Shown: positions 25,019 to 36,572 of the stretch, one piece after another | Layout: each line of letters begins with the position of its first letter | Position numbering within the stretch: the stretch's first letter is position 1 | Assembly (NCBI GenBank): GCA_021464415.1 | Contig: CM038467.1 | Location: 53,177,309 to 53,241,308, forward strand | Source: Lonicera japonica | Lineage: Eukaryota > Streptophyta > Magnoliopsida > Dipsacales > Caprifoliaceae | Length of the DNA: 64,000 bases | Reading direction: 5' to 3' | The notes under the pieces: generated by a model | Database searches by the model: none | Told to the model about the DNA's origin: nothing | The model's input: only the letters and a program-made list of their open reading frames with translations | Program-made: the position numbers and the translations under genes

Positions 25019-28000
25019 GTGGCGGACGTAGTTGAGCCTATGAGTGTTGAGAAGGTTGTGAGTGAAGAAAACAAAAGAGAGAAAGAGAAACAAGGAAAGG
25101 AAAATCTCGAAAAAATAAAAAATGGGATCAAAGTCCCATTTCCGGAGAGATTGAACCAACCATCCAAATCTAATACCGAGATTTTGGATGTCTTTAGGCA
25201 AGTGAAAATCAATATTCCATTGCTTGAGGTGGTCAAGCAAATACCTTCGTATGCTAAGTTCCTCAAGGACCTATGTACTACCAAACGAAGGTTGAATGTC
25301 AAGAAAAAGGCCTTCATGGCGGAGCAAGTGAGCTCCATCATGCAAGGCACGAGAGCACCCAAGTTCAAAGACCCCAGTTGTCCTACAATTTCATGTGTCA
25401 TAGGAAATTGTAGGATTAAAAATGCTTTGTTAGATTTGGGAGCAAGCGTGAATGTGCTCCCATATTCGGTCTATCAATAATTGGGGTTGGGTGAGTTGAA
25501 ACCCACGAGGGTTACAATCCAATTAGTGGACCGATCCGTTAAAATCCCAAGAGGGATAATCAAGGATGTACTTGTCCAAATCGACAAGTTTTATTTTTCG
25601 GTCGATTTTATCATCCTCGACATGCAACCCGTGTCGAATCCCGCTAAGGAGATTCTGGTTATCCTTAGACGACCATTTCTTTCTACTTCTAATGCTATAA
25701 CAAATTGCAAGAATGGAATAGTGAAGTTAGCCTTTGGAAACATGACTCTGGAGCTAAACGTGTTCTCTTTGAGCAATCAAAGAGATGACGATGATGAAGA
25801 GGAAAGTGAACACGTGAACATGATAGAGTCATGTATCCAAGACCACTTTATGGCAAACTTCGAATCGCAGTCAACAGAAGGTTATCTAACCACTTCCGAT
25901 GAACCCGAGGATTGTATGCAAGTGTTTTCTTTGTGTGACAAACAGGTTGAATTCTTGAAGAAAAAGGAAAACACATTATCGTTCACCAAAAAGCTTGAAG
26001 GACAAATGGATCTCAAGCTATTGCCTAGCAACTTGAAGTATGCCTGCTTAGGAGCTTCAGACACTTACCCATCATCTCGTCCAATCTCTCGGATGACCAA
26101 GAGGTAAGGTTAGTTCAATTGCTTGGTAAATACAAAAAAGCTTTTGGTTGGACTCTTGCTGACCTCCAAGGAATAAGCCCATTGATTTGTACACATAAAA
26201 TTCACTTGGAGGATGGGGCGAAAACAGTTGAATCTTAACATCCAAGAAGTGGTTAGGAACGAGGTGTTGAAATTGTTAGATGCAAATATCATCTATCCAA
26301 TCTCGGATAGTAAATGGGTTAGTCCAATTCAAGTGGTACCGAAAAAATCAAGTCTTACGGTAGTCAAGATTGAATCAAACGAGTTGATTCCACAAAGAGT
26401 TACCACCGGGTGGCGAATGTGTATTGACTACCGTAAACTTAATGAGGCAACTCGTAAAGATCATTTCCCACTCCCCTTCTTGGATCAAACTCTAGAAAGG
26501 GTAGCGGGCCATGAATACTACTCTTTCCTCGATGGTTTTTTCGAATACAATCAAATTGAGATTGACCTAGATGATCAAGAAAAGACCACCTTTACATGTC
26601 CCTTTGGTACCTTCGCATATCGAAGAATGCCTTTTGGTCTATGTAATACACTGGCCACTTTCCAACGGTGTATGCTAAGTGTTTTTAGTGATATGGTGGA
26701 AAGGACGTTGGAAGTTTTTATGGATGACTTTACCGTCTATGGTAAGTCATTCGACAATTGCTTGACTAACCTGGAACATGTTTTGGAAAGATGTGTGAAA
26801 AAATAATTGGTGTTGAAATGGGAGAAGTGCCATTTTATAGTTACTGAGGGGATAGTATTGGGGCACATCATTTCGTCAGAAGGAATTGAAGTGGACAAAG
26901 CAAAAATCAAATTGATAGCCAAACTTCCTACACCCAAGAATGTCAAAGACGTCCGATCATTTCTAGGACATGCTGGGTTTTATCGGAGGTTTATTAAGAA
27001 TTTTAGTTCCATCTCCAAGCCAATGTGTAATCTACTCCTCAAGGACTCGCCATTTGAGTGGGATGCCAAGTGCGAAGAAGCCTTTGTGTCTCTGAAGCAT
27101 ATGCTTACTACTGCGCCGATTATGCAGACACCGAACTGGAGCTTTCCATTCGAGCTCATGTGCGACGCAAGTGACTATACAGTGGGAGCGGTTCTTGGTC
27201 AACAGAAATACAAGAAACCGGGTGTAATATACTATGCAAGTAGGACTTTGAATGATCAAATGAATTACACCACAACAAAGAAAGAGCTTCTGGCAATTGT
27301 TTTCGCCTTGGATAAGTTTCAATCTTATTTGATAGGATCTCCAATTGTGATCTTCACGGATCACGCGGTATTGAAGTACCTGTTCACAAAGAAGGATGCC
27401 AAGCCACGGCTTTTGAGGTGGATACTCTTATTGCAAGAATTCCATTTGAGCATCAAGGACAAAAAGGGAGTCGAGAACGTGGTGGCCTATCATCTGTCTC
27501 GTCTAACTTTTACGAACAACATCGAAGAAAGCCCGATCCAAGATTCGTTCCTGGATGAGCAATTGTTAGCAATCTCAACACTCCCATGGTATGCAGACAT
27601 TGTAAACTATCTTGTAACTGACAAGATACAGAAATCATAAGGCACAGAAGATAGAAAAAAGTTCTTGAGCGAAGTGGGTCGTTTCTATTGGGATGAACTG
27701 TATTTGTTCAAATATTGTGCGGACCAGATTGTCCGTCGGTGCATTCCGGATCAAGAAGTGGAGAGAGTTCTGACCTTCTGTCATTCAGAAGCTTGCGGAG
27801 GACACTTCTCGGCAAAGAAGACTACCGCCAAGATTTTGCAAAGCGGACTGCAGTGGCCGTCACTCTTTAAGGACGCACAACGCTTCTGCAAGGCATGTCA
27901 AAGATGCCAGATGCTTGGAGGGATCTCCAAGCGGAACATGATGCCACTCAATCCAATCCTGATGATTGAAATCTTTGATTGCTGGGGCATCGACTTTATG

Positions 28001-28870
28001 GGACCATTTCCATCCTCCTACGGTAACCTTTACATTCTAGTTGCTGTAGACTATGTTTCAAAGTGGGTGGAAGCCCAAGCATGCAAGAAAAACGATCATA
28101 AAGTGGTGATCCGATTCTTGAAAGAACACATTCTTGCACGTTTTGGCACTCCCAAGGCAATAATAAGCGATGGCGGTACTCACTTTTGCAATAGGCCATT
28201 TCAATCATTAATACAAAAGTATGGTGTAAACCACAAAGTATCGCTCTTATCATCCTCAAACTAATGGTCAAGCCGAGTTGGCAAATAGGGAGATCAAACA
28301 GATTCTAGAGAAAACGGTAAACCCGAACCGCAAAGATTAGTCTTTAAGACTGACCGACGCACTTTGGGCTTACCGTACTGCGTATAAAACAACTCTAGAT
28401 ATGCCTCCCTATCGCATTATGTATGGAAAACCATGTCATTTGCCAGTAGAGTTGGAACCCAAATCATATTAAGCAACTAAGATGGTTAACCGTGATTTCG
28501 AGAAAGCCGGGCTTGACCGTAAGTTGCAAATAGATGAAATCGAAGAATTGAGAAAAGATGCATATGATAATGCGAAGATAAGCAAGGAACGTGCCAAAAA
28601 TTTTCATGATAAATCCATTTTAAGGAAATAATTCAAACTTGGGCACAAAGTTCTTGTTTATGACACTCGTCTGCATCTCTTCCCGGAAAAATTGAAGTCT
28701 CGTTGGACCGGCCCATACATTGTCCGTCATGTATTTTCATTTGGGGCCATGAATGTCGAGGATCCCAAAACTGGCTATGTTTTCAAAGTAAATGGACAAC
28801 GTCTAAAGCCATTTTTGGCATTCCCAACTCGAGAGGAGTCCACCCCTCTCGAAGACCCGACTTATGCCTA
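25019..28870 (+). pseudogene. Pol of second Athila-type element (protease, RT, RNase H, integrase), broken
   Basis: Protease with LLDLGASVNVLPYS (about 25430), stopped at 25478 by TAA where siblings have CAA. Reverse transcriptase 26213-26806 with MCIDYRKLNEAT, FPFGLCNT-type motif and FMDDF (26717-26731). RNase H about 27150-27500 with CDASDYTVGAVLGQ and TTKKELLAIVFALDKF. Integrase about 27770-28870 with HHCC zinc site, WGIDFMG, ISDGGTHFCN and [11 protein letters not shown], so the DDE residues are all present, but a frameshift near 28245 separates them. Stops also at 26804, 27638, and several after 28330. Almost all of pol is in one frame. Confidence 0.8.
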
Positions 28871-28972
28871 ACAAGCATAGGTCAATTTTGTAAATAATGT
28901 TTTTTGTAGTATTTTTTAGTTTCAGGAATTTGTATCGGAGGTTCGGGCGAAATTGGATCTAAACGGACTAAG

Positions 28973-28982
28973 TTGGGGGGAG
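28973..28982 (+). other. Polypurine tract of second Athila-type element
   Basis: ttggggggag directly before tgataa at 28983, the position of a 3' LTR start. Downstream sequence does not continue as the 5' LTR does. Confidence 0.5.
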
Positions 28983-29429
28983 TGATAAGGTGTCTCAAGT
29001 GAAGAAATTTCAGGGGAGCAACTTTTGTGAGGGCATGATCGATCATGGGCATAACCATGATCGATCATGGGATCAAAATATGGAGGCAGTGTACTTCCAT
29101 GATCGATCATGGTCCCTCTTAAAAACGGAGCAGTCGTTTCTAAACCCCCAAATCGTGCCTCCCTCTTCTTCATATCCCCCATTTCTCTCCATCTCCCTTC
29201 TCCAAACCTTCTCCCACCATCAAATTAAACCTTCTCCTTCCCTTTTCCACTTCCACATTCAATCGATTTTGCCCCCAATTTACAAACCCATCTAAGAATC
29301 AACCACTTTCTCTCTCATAAATCCCCCCCCCATTTTGAGCCCTAGCCCCCTCATTTTCGAATTTTCTCTCTACTTTTCCTTCCATACTCCCTTCCTTCCA
29401 CATCAGTGGCCGCTATTGCTCCAGTCAAC
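28983..29429 (+). repeat. LTR-like/leader segment with three perfect 14-bp palindromes
   Basis: catgatcgatcatg occurs at 29034-29047, 29056-29069 and 29098-29111. The first two have nearly the same spacing as the pair in the 5' LTR at 22040-22075 (gatcatgggcataaccat against gatcatgggcaaagccat). A pyrimidine-rich leader follows (29150-29400) and leads into the ORF fragment at 29430. Whether this is an LTR start or the 3' region of the upstream element is unresolved. Confidence 0.4.
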
Positions 29430-30115
29430 AAGCCCGAAGAGCTTCAAGCAGCAAGGGGTGGGTATCTCGAATTCTGTAGCCGTTAGGAGTATGATTGGTG
29501 GAACTATGCTTTTAGGAACCGGGCTGTGATGATCGAGAGGCCCGTGATTATTGGTGCCTTAGATGATTTTTCGCAAATAGGAGCCTTCGAGAGACACGAG
29601 GGGTGGGTGCAATATTTGCAACAAACAGGTAACCAATGCAATCTCACTCTATGTCGTGAATTTGTTACAAGCTTGGTGCGAGTGCCCAATGCTGCCTATA
29701 CCTATGTTGCCCACGTGCGTGGGAGAACTGTACCTTTTAACCTCGAGGTAGTTAGTCGAGTGACGGGAATTTCGGCATTGCCCGATGCTAGCTATGACCT
29801 TCTGCATTAAGCCCGAATTGTGTATCCCACAGATGACGAATTGGCCACATTTTTGGCCGGTCGTCCAATGACTTGGATTGGTTCCCAATTTGATAGGAAC
29901 AATTTAGCAAAGCATTTTAGGACACTGTGGCTTGTTGTAGCCAATGCGATAGACCCCACCTTGCACATTCAACATTTGCATCCTTATCATGCTTATGTTC
30001 TATACGTCATCGCTCGCAATAGGCCATGTTGCCTGGTTCGCTACATTATGCGTAAAATCATGAAAGTCTATGACACTGATGTGCCAAGAAATTTGTACAT
30101 TATAACCCACTAATT
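29430..30115 (+). pseudogene. Putative plant transposon protein (PF20167-like) fragment
   Basis: One reading frame from KPEELQAARGGYLEFCSR to about 30115 with in-frame stops at 29484 (TAG) and 29808 (TAA). Segments such as FERHEGWVQYLQQTG, REFVTSLVRVPNA, VRGRTVPFNLEVVSRVTGIS and HPYHAYVLYVIARNRPC resemble the domain annotated in plants as putative plant transposon protein: a V-x-VRG-x-VPF core followed by a Leu/Tyr-rich helix region. Such ORFs are often found 3' of pol in plant gypsy elements. It ends where the next LTR begins. Family assigned from memory of the motif pattern. Confidence 0.55.
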
Positions 30116-30149
30116 TATATTTTGGAGAGCATATATTTTTATATTTTTT

Positions 30150-31509
30150 GTATTTTTAGTGTTTTTCAGGTGTTTGGAATTAAATTGGAAGATTTCGAAG
30201 CAAGAAGAGATTGGTTGCGCACATCACTTGCATTCAAGAAATTTCTGGCATTAATTCATACAGAATTTGAAGAAAACTCCAGAGACAAAAGTTTTAGATC
30301 TTTGAGTTAGCTACGCGTGGGCGAAAACCTTGCATCAATCGGAGTTCAGAGAAGAAAGTTATGGCCAAAATAAGATCAGTGCGCTAAAAAATTGATTATA
30401 GCGGGAATGTGTTAATTTAACAAATATGTGATTTTTTTTTGGCCCAGCCCACTTGCAGCCCATCTCATCTCAGAACTTGTAGCCCATCTCATCCCAGCTC
30501 CCAAGCCCATGTTAATTACCCTAAACTCTCCAATATAAATAGAAAGAGGAGGCATCAAGAGAGAATCAATCAGCACAGCAGCAGCTGAGCACTCATCTAT
30601 TTTTTCCTTCCTTCTTTTCTTTTCCTTTCTGTCTTCAGTTTTTGCAGAAGCTTTATTTCTTTATTATTGATAGTATTTGGATGCTTGGATGCTTTGTAGA
30701 CTATCGTAATTAATTTAGAATTATTTTCTTCTTCTTCAATTTATTTGCGCGTACTCAAGTAAGTATTTAAGTTATTTATTTGTGTATTATTTAATTATGT
30801 TTTGTGTTTTAATTGCAAGCATGCTAGGCTAGATTATTATCTAGGGTAGAGGATGATTATATTTGATTGATTCCCTTGCACATATTCATGCCAATTAATT
30901 CTACCCATTTAATTTTTTAATGTTAAAAAATAATTCTTCCTATTGAATGCCTATTTTAATTGATATAAAAATAAAATTGGATTCTCATTATAATTTGTTG
31001 GATTCATTTTATAATTTGATGAAAGCGGATATAAATTGTGTTTTGACGGATATAATGAGTGTTTTAATTTTATATATAAGTTTGGCTATGGAAGAATTAA
31101 TAATTAGACTTTAAAAATTAATTGGACTTAAATGATTTTATTTTCCACATCTAATAGAGTCGAGAGATCAAATTAATGCGAGACAAAGGGTAGAATTTAT
31201 TAGCCATGAATATTAGGAACATAATATCAAATATATGATTTTTCCACCCTAGTATTTTATAAATTGATTATTTTTCTAATATTTTATTAATTAATTATTT
31301 AGTTAGTATTTTATTAAATAAATATTTTATTAGCGTTTTTAATTAATAATTCACAATCTCCCAATTTCTAAACTAGATTAGGAATTAATTAAAAATTAGT
31401 AAGTGGAAAAAATATCAAGTCCCTTAGGTTCGACCTCGCACTTGCATAAACTATACTATATATCGATTCGTGCATTTGCGAGTAAATAAAACAAGTTTTT
31501 GATGCAACA
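30150..31509 (+). mobile_element. 5' LTR of third gypsy element
   Basis: Ends gatgcaaca directly before the primer-binding site. The start is placed at tgtatttttag (30150) by end motif only and could lie up to 30 bp upstream. Contains a promoter-like tataaatag (30534-30542), a tttctttt-rich leader and A/T-rich U5. No second copy is present to fix the boundary. Confidence 0.55.
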
Positions 31510-31515
31510 AGTTTT

Positions 31516-31533
31516 TGGCGCCGTTGCCAGGGA
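31516..31533 (+). other. Primer-binding site (tRNA-Asp, one mismatch)
   Basis: tggcgccgttgccaggga differs from the tRNA-Asp complement at one base (G to A). Lies 6 bp after the LTR end. Confidence 0.8.
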
Positions 31534-31638
31534 ATTGATAAGTCGTCCCACCATTTTACTAATTTAGAGTATTTCTTTCTACTAGTTCACTTTTATTTTA
31601 TTAAAAAAAACAAAAAACCCTTTGGAGTAGAGTAGTGT

Positions 31639-32988
31639 ATGAGCATTGTTTGGAAGCGTGGTATTAAGAAATTGAATAGGATAGAAAACATAGAACTTAA
31701 TCCTTTGTTTGAGATAAGAACAATGGCTGATGAACAAGAAGAGACGAAGACTTTAAGGGAGCTTTTCTCTCCTATCACTACCAACCCACCTTCATGTATA
31801 GTTTTACCTTCCACCGCAAATCATTTCGAGCTTAAACCGCAAGTGATGCAACTTCTTCCTATTTTTCATGGAATTGATCAAGAAGATCCTTATCTCCATA
31901 TTAAGGATTTTCTAGAAATTTGCGCTACCTTTAAGTTTCAAAATTTTTCAGATGAGTCAGTTCGTTTATGTTTATTTCCTTTTTTCCTGAAAGGAAAAGC
32001 AAAGGCGTGGCTCAATTCATTGCCTTCTAGGTCCATTAATAATTGGGAAACTTTGGTTTCCAAATTTCTTACTAAATTTTTCCCCATGTCAAAAACAAAT
32101 GAACTTCGAAGACAGATATCTGATTTTTGTCAAGAAGATCATGAAAAATTCTTTGAATCTTGGGAAAGATTTCAGAAGATACTCCTCAGATGTCCCCACC
32201 ACGGTTTTGAGACGTGGAGATTGGTACAATTCTTTTACAATGGATTGACTCAAACTAATCGAAATACGATTGAGTCAATGAACAGTTGTACTTTTCTTAG
32301 TCTCACTGAAGATCAAGCTTATAATTTTCTCGAGAATCTTTTCGAGAGCTCTCAGCAATGGGATTTCTCTTCTCGAAGAAATTCTTCATCTCAAAACAAG
32401 AAGAGGGAAGGCATCTATGAATTGACTAAAGGTGTAGAGACTAGAAGGCAGTTAGATAGTCTCTCAAAGAAACTTGAAGCGCTAACAATGCGGCTGGACG
32501 GTAATTTTGTCAACCAAGTTCAAGCTGAAGGATGTTCTGTGTGTGCTAGCCCTATGCACACGTCGCAAACTTGCCCCTCTATGGTAGGATTCTCTGAATT
32601 TGCGCCACAACAAGTAAATGCGATGAATGACTACAAGAAGCAATTCAATAATCCATTCACATATACATACAATCCAGGTTGGAGAAACGATCCAAATTTT
32701 TCGTGGTCACAAGGTCAGCCCATGTCCAATATGGGTTCCTCGTCATCTAATGTTCCACGACAGCAGCCACCCCCTGGTTTCCGTCCTCACAAAAATTCTT
32801 ATCCACCATTCCAACCTACTCCACCTGCTCCATCATCCTATGTCACTCCAACACAATTCTCATCTTTAGAGGACACTCTCAAACAATTTATCCAAGTGAC
32901 AACCCAAAACAATCAGACTTCAAGCCAACTTTTGCAAGAAGTCAAAAATAATGGCCTTATAAACACTCAAGCCATCATCAGGCTATAG
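31639..32988 (+). CDS. Gag polyprotein of third gypsy element
   Basis: Open frame of 449 codons. The conserved part may begin at the internal ATG at 31723 (MADEQEETK), since the first 28 residues have no counterpart in the siblings. Retrotransposon gag domain at residues ~60-230 with FHGIDQEDPYLHIKDFLEI, KAKAWLNSLPS, FPMSKTNELRRQISDF and ETWRLVQFFYNGL. Zinc knuckle CSVCASPMHTSQTC at about residue 300, then a Pro/Gln/Asn-rich tail. Ends in TAG, and a second in-frame TAA follows two codons later before pol resumes in the same frame. In life Gag would coat the RNA and form the particle. Confidence 0.8.
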   Translation: MSIVWKRGIKKLNRIENIELNPLFEIRTMADEQEETKTLRELFSPITTNPPSCIVLPSTANHFELKPQVMQLLPIFHGIDQEDPYLHIKDFLEICATFKFQNFSDESVRLCLFPFFLKGKAKAWLNSLPSRSINNWETLVSKFLTKFFPMSKTNELRRQISDFCQEDHEKFFESWERFQKILLRCPHHGFETWRLVQFFYNGLTQTNRNTIESMNSCTFLSLTEDQAYNFLENLFESSQQWDFSSRRNSSSQNKKREGIYELTKGVETRRQLDSLSKKLEALTMRLDGNFVNQVQAEGCSVCASPMHTSQTCPSMVGFSEFAPQQVNAMNDYKKQFNNPFTYTYNPGWRNDPNFSWSQGQPMSNMGSSSSNVPRQQPPPGFRPHKNSYPPFQPTPPAPSSYVTPTQFSSLEDTLKQFIQVTTQNNQTSSQLLQEVKNNGLINTQAIIRL

Positions 32989-32994
32989 AATTAA

Positions 32995-35900
32995 ATGGGT
33001 CAAATGGCGAGTCAACTAAGTGAAAGAGAGAAGGGAAAATTCCCAAGTCAACCAATCCCGAACCCTAAAGGTGTTTCTTCGAGTGGGTCAGCTTCTAACC
33101 CACCAAATGCACAAACACATGGACAAGTCCAAGCCATCACCACACTTAGACCGGGAAAGGTGGTTGACAATAAAGTGAGTTTGCCGGATAGCGAGGAGGA
33201 AAAGAAAGAAGAAGAACAAATTCCAGCTGAGGTTGCTCCTACACCTCAAGTTGTGAACCAAGCTCCTCCTGCTAAGCAAATAATTAAAGATACCTCGAGT
33301 AGGACTTTTGTTCCTAAAGCCCCATTTCCTCATAGGCTTAAAGACAATAAGAAAGGTACACAATTTGAAGAAAATTTGGAGGTGTTTAAGCAAGTCCAGA
33401 TAAACATCCCATTATTTGATGCAATAAAGCAAGTACCTTCTTATGCTAAGTTCCTTAAAGACTTAGTCACTCAAAAGAGGAGAACAAATGTTCCAAAAAA
33501 GGCATTCTTGGCTGAACAAGCGAGCTCCATAATTCAATACAGAATCCCTGTCAAGTATAAGGACCCTGGCTGTCCAACAATCTCCTACAAGATTGGGGAT
33601 AATCATATTGAGCGAGCTCTAGTAGATCTAGGGGCCAGTGTAAATCTACTGCCATATTCTGTGTATGTGCAGTTGCACTTAGGAGAGTTAAAGCCGACTC
33701 CAATGACAATCCAACTTGCCGATTGGTCAGTGAAAATTCCTAGGGGTGTCATTGAAGATGTTCTGATAAAGGTAGACACTTTCTACTTTCCAGTGGACTT
33801 TGTTGTCCTTGACACTGAACCTGTTCAGAACATTAAAGGCCAGATTCCTGTGATTCTAGGGCGACCATTCCTTGCCACTTCTAACGCCCTAATCAATTAC
33901 AGAAATGGAGTAATGAAAATTTCCTTTGGGAACCTCACCGCTGAGCTAAATGTCTTTGACATTAGCAAAACCTCTATAGACACTGATGATGATTATGTTG
34001 GTCAAGTTCACTTGATTAATAGTCTAGTGGAGGAATCTTTTATGCAAATTTGCAAAGAGGACCTATTAGAGGCTTGTTTGTCTCATTTTGGTTACGATTT
34101 TGACATAGATGAATCAATAGAGCAAGTCAATGCGCTCTTGGATTCAGTACCTGTCATGGGTACACAATCTTTTCAACCAAAACTAGAGCCTCTCAATCTT
34201 TCATCAACTCCTCGACCTCCTTCCATTGATGAACCACCAAAGCTGGACCTAAAGCCTTTACCTGATAATCTAAAATATGCCTTTCTCGGTCCAGCAGAAT
34301 CTTTGCCGGTTATTATAGCTTCTGACCTTAATAATGCTCAAGAAAAGAAATTGCTTGAAATCCTTCAGGAGCATAAAAAAGCTATAGGGTGGTCAATCGC
34401 TGATTTGAAAGGGATCAGTCCGTCAGTTGTCATGCACAAGATTCACTTAGAGGAAAAATCCAAACCTTCTCGTGAACCCCAATGGGGGTTGAATCCAGTG
34501 ATGCAAGAAGTAGTTAGGGCCGAGGTACTCAAGCTTTTAGACGCGGGTATTATCTACCCAATATCTGATAGTGAATGGGTAAGCCCTGTGCAAGTAGTTC
34601 CTAAAAAATCGGGAATTAAAGTGGTAGCAAATGAGCATAATGAGTTAGTTCCATCTCGTATTCAGACGGGATGGCGTGTTTGTATTGACTACCGAAAATT
34701 GAACTCGATGACTAGGAAGGATCACTTTACCCTTCCTTACATTGATCAAATGTTGGAACGGTTAGCCGGTCATGCTTATTATTGCTTTCTGGATGGTTAC
34801 TCTGGCTATAACCAGATTCCAGTTGACCTAGTTGATCAAGGAAAGACGACATTCACGTGTCCTTTTGGTACGTTCGCCTACCGACGCATGCCTTTCGGGC
34901 TATGCAATGCACCTGCCACTTTTCAGCGGTGTATGATTTCCATCTTTTCTGACATGGTAGAGCGATTCCTAGAGGTCTTCATGGATGATTTTTCCATCTT
35001 TGGGTCTTCTTTCGAAAAATGCTTGGAACACCTAGCTCTAGTTTTAAAGAGGTGTAAAGAGAAGAATTTCGTACTTAACTGGGAAAAATGCCATTTTATG
35101 GTACAAAGTGGAATTGTTCTTGGGCACATCATCTCTGCAAAGGGAATTGAAGTGGACAAGGCTAAAATTAATTTAATCTCTAACCTACCGCCTCTGCGGA
35201 CAGTTAAAGAGATTCGTTCATTCTTAGGCCATGCTGGTTTCTATAGGCGTTTTATTAAGGATTTTAGCAAGATTGCTAGACCTTTGTGCAATCTTCTTGC
35301 TAAAGATGTCTCATTTGTGTTTGATGAAGCATGCTTAAAAGCCTTTGAAACTTTGAAATCTGCTCTGACCTCCGCACCTATTATTCGGTCCCCTGATTGG
35401 AATCTTTCATTCGAGATCATGTGTGATGCATCTGATTATGCGGTTGGGGCTGTTCTTGGTCAGAGAATTGATAAAGTCCCTCACGTAATTTACTATGCAA
35501 GCAGGACTTTGAACGATGCTCAACTCCATTATTCCACCACAGAGAAGGAGTTGTTAGCAGTCGTTTTTGCTTTGGATAAGTTTAGATCCTATCTCTTGGG
35601 ATCTAAAGTCCTTGTCTATTCAGATCACGCCGCTTTGAAATACTTGGTTTCTAAGAAAGATGCAAAATCGCGGTTGATTCGATGGGTCTTGTTGCTACAA
35701 GAGTTTGATTTGGAAATTAAAGATAAAAAAGGAGCTGAAAATATTGTAGCAGACCACCTGTCCAGGCTCATAGTTGAATTCTCTAGTGATTCAGTGCACA
35801 TAGCTGAAACATTCCCCGATGAGCAGCTAATGCAAATTTCCCAGTCACTTTGGTATGCAGACATTGTAAACTATCTTGTCACTCATGAAATACCAAATCA

Positions 35901-36572
35901 TTGGTCAAAGCAAGATAAGTACAAATTTTTGTCCGAGGTGAAGTACTTTTATTGGGATGATCCCTATCTTTTCAAGTATTGTCCAGATCAGGTAATTAGG
36001 AGATGTATTCTTGAGGAAGATCAAATAAAAATTCTCTCTTTTTGCCATGATCAGCCATGTGGAGGCCATTTTAGTGGAAAGAAAACAGCTGCTAAGGTTT
36101 TGCAGTGTGAATTTTATTAGCCTTCATTGTTTCGAGATGCACATGCCTATTGTGTATCCTGTGAGAGATGTCAGAAGTTAGGAAGTCTTACACGCCGAAG
36201 TATGATGCCCCTTAATCCCATTTTGATAGTGGAAATCTTTGATGTGTGGGGGATAGACTTTATGGGACCCTTTCCTAACTCATTTGGCAATCTCTACATC
36301 TTAGTAACCGTTGACTATGTCTCAAAATGGGTCGAGGCTACTGCGTGCCGAACAAATGACCACAAAGTGGTGGTCCAATTTTTGAAAGAACATATTCTTG
36401 CACGTTTTGGTACACCTCGCGCTATCATTAGTGATGGGGGTCACACTTTTGCAATAGACCATTTGAAAGTCTAATGAAGAAGTACGGAGTGATCTATAAA
36501 GTGTCAACTGTGTACCATCCACAAACTAGTGGACAGGCTAAAATTTCAAATAGGGAGATCAAGCATATCTTG
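32995..36572 (+). pseudogene. Pol of third gypsy element, long open frame with broken integrase
   Basis: Open from 32995 to 36117 (1041 codons). Protease: ALVDLGASVNLLPYSVY (about 33615-33665). Reverse transcriptase: VSPVQVVPKKSG, VCIDYRKLNSMTRK, FLDGYSGYNQIPVDL, MPFGLCNAPATFQRC, FMDDF (about 34980). RNase H: CDASDYAVGAVLGQ, YYASRTLNDAQLHYSTTEKE, DKKGAENIVADHLSRL. Integrase HHCC begins HDQPCGGHFSGKKTAAK, is stopped by TAG at 36118 (Trp in siblings), and continues 36127-36474 with [12 protein letters not shown] and IISDGG. A one-base deletion near 36440 shifts the frame. The expected catalytic Glu is Lys (36540-36542). Sequence ends inside the integrase core. Confidence 0.8.

Larger units (their letters stand above)
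21784..28982 (+). mobile_element. Athila-type Ty3/gypsy element with 5' LTR, gag, pol; 3' LTR not recognised
   Basis: Order: 5' LTR (21784-23386), tRNA-Asp primer-binding site, gag, protease, reverse transcriptase, RNase H, integrase, polypurine tract (28973-28982). Inserted inside the minus-strand LTR at 20228-21783. After the polypurine tract the sequence starts tgataa like an LTR but then differs from the 5' LTR, so the 3' end was replaced, deleted or belongs to another subfamily. Coding sequence is broken by at least four frame changes and several stops. Confidence 0.8.
30150..36572 (+). mobile_element. Third Athila-like gypsy element, 5' LTR-gag-pol, truncated at 3' end
   Basis: 5' LTR (about 30150-31509), primer-binding site 31516-31533, gag 31639-32988, pol 32995-36572. 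Pol stops abruptly inside the integrase at 36572, where the inverted LTR fragment 36573-36678 begins, so the 3' end and 3' LTR are lost. This is the best-preserved coding sequence of the three: gag intact and 1041 codons of pol open. Its LTR is unlike the tgataaacg LTRs, so it is a separate family. Confidence 0.75.

Noticed and set aside
21784..36572. Endogenous pararetrovirus
   Set aside because: LTRs, tRNA-Asp primer site, DDE integrase after RNase H and 5-bp target duplications are those of Ty3/gypsy elements; no movement protein or viral coat pattern seen.
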